Source: Deltaproteobacteria bacterium (lineage in GTDB: Bacteria; Desulfobacterota; Desulfovibrionia; Desulfovibrionales; Desulfovibrionaceae). Taken from it: a DNA stretch of 40,279 nt. The translations under genes and the position numbers were made by a program. Shown one piece after another: positions 39,944 through 40,279 of the stretch (positions within the stretch are counted from its first letter, which is position 1; each line of letters opens with the position of its first letter). Under the pieces are notes generated by a model. That model was not told the DNA's origin, searched no databases, and worked only from the letters and a program-made list of their open reading frames with translations. The stretch covers positions 1 through 40,279 of the forward strand of contig JAITGZ010000041.1 in assembly GCA_031280335.1 (NCBI GenBank). The letters are read 5' to 3'.

Positions 39944-40279
39944 TTGAAAAAATTTATCCTTAAAATTCATATATAAAGCCTGTCTATTGGTTTAATAAGG
40001 CCAAAAATGTTCTGAAAAAAGTTGACTGTCTTCCCGGCCTGGGGCATAAGGCATCCCCTGTGCTTTATGCCGTTTGGAGCAGTGAATATGCTCTAAATAT
40101 GACCGGCGCAATTGATTTGAAAAAGTAAAGCATTGATGGTTCTTTGACAAAGGAATAGCGAGTCGGGTTTGAAAGAAATCAGCCGGCAGTCTCATGCGGG
40201 CGGAGGCATGGCCTTTGCTTGTGTGGGACGCAGAGCGGCCAGAGATGGTGCTCGAAGGTTTATCATTTTAACTGGAGAG
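39944..40279. other. Gene-free end of window with a hairpin
   Basis: I see no supported gene here. An imperfect hairpin (GGCATAAGGCA, 40043-40053, with TGCTTTATGCC, 40061-40071) lies about 100 bases after trmI and may be part of its 3' region. The last bases, CTGGAGAG, look like a ribosome binding site for a gene beginning just outside the window. Confidence 0.4.

Overview
The window looks like chromosome of a Gram-negative anaerobe of the Desulfovibrionaceae type (Desulfovibrio/Bilophila relatives). This is an inference from content: a hemA–ccsA-like–met8 block, LPS inner-core genes (waaA, hldD), a DMSO-reductase-family complex with an NrfD subunit, a TRAP transporter, and high-GC coding DNA. 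No rRNA or tRNA is present to confirm it.

Layout. Positions 1-1500 are an AT-rich accessory segment (unknown protein and a DEDDh exonuclease). 1532-5020 (minus strand) is a tetrapyrrole/cytochrome block: met8, a ccsA-like gene, and hemA, which runs in frame without a stop into an HD-domain gene. 5319-10904 (plus) holds an HD protein, ddl, waaA, hldD and asnS. 10960-11523 (minus) is a nitroreductase. 11636-28179 (minus) is a 14-gene catabolic cluster. In transcription order it encodes 2-oxoacid dehydrogenase E1-alpha, E1-beta and E2, an M24 creatinase-fold protein, TRAP P, Q and M subunits, a Mo-bisPGD oxidoreductase, a zinc alcohol dehydrogenase, an M20-fold protein, a four-cluster ferredoxin subunit, a 4-oxalocrotonate-tautomerase-like protein, an NrfD membrane subunit and a CyuA-type cysteine desulfidase/serine dehydratase. 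Divergent from it (28537-31760, plus) are an AcoR-type sigma-54 activator and a 4-hydroxybutyrate-dehydrogenase-like Fe-ADH. 31760-34014 is a scrapyard: conjugation-gene remnants (DotA/TraY-like, possibly TraW-like), a RelB/YafQ toxin-antitoxin pair, an ABC ATPase fragment and a (TG)18 tract. 34177-37405 (minus) is nadE, acpS, dus and ispH; 37782-39943 (plus) is purD and trmI.

The most interesting object is the catabolic cluster. Sigma-54 (-24/-12) promoter matches lie upstream of both the E1-alpha gene and the Fe-ADH gene, and a perfect palindrome suited to an activator site lies between the divergent units, so the whole 20 kb reads as one regulon. A carboxylate would enter by the TRAP system and be processed in the cytoplasm. 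The Mo subunit has no Tat signal, yet an NrfD partner could link it to quinones. The E1/E2 complex would yield an acyl-CoA. Several enzymes carry non-canonical residues at family active-site positions (M24, M20, tautomerase), so the substrate cannot be read from known pathways. I found no exact match to a described system, and the substrate is unknown.

The window also carries three copies of a 144-232 bp MITE with TA target duplications, two of them inserted exactly in stop codons, and a family of intergenic hairpin repeats whose stems show compensatory changes.
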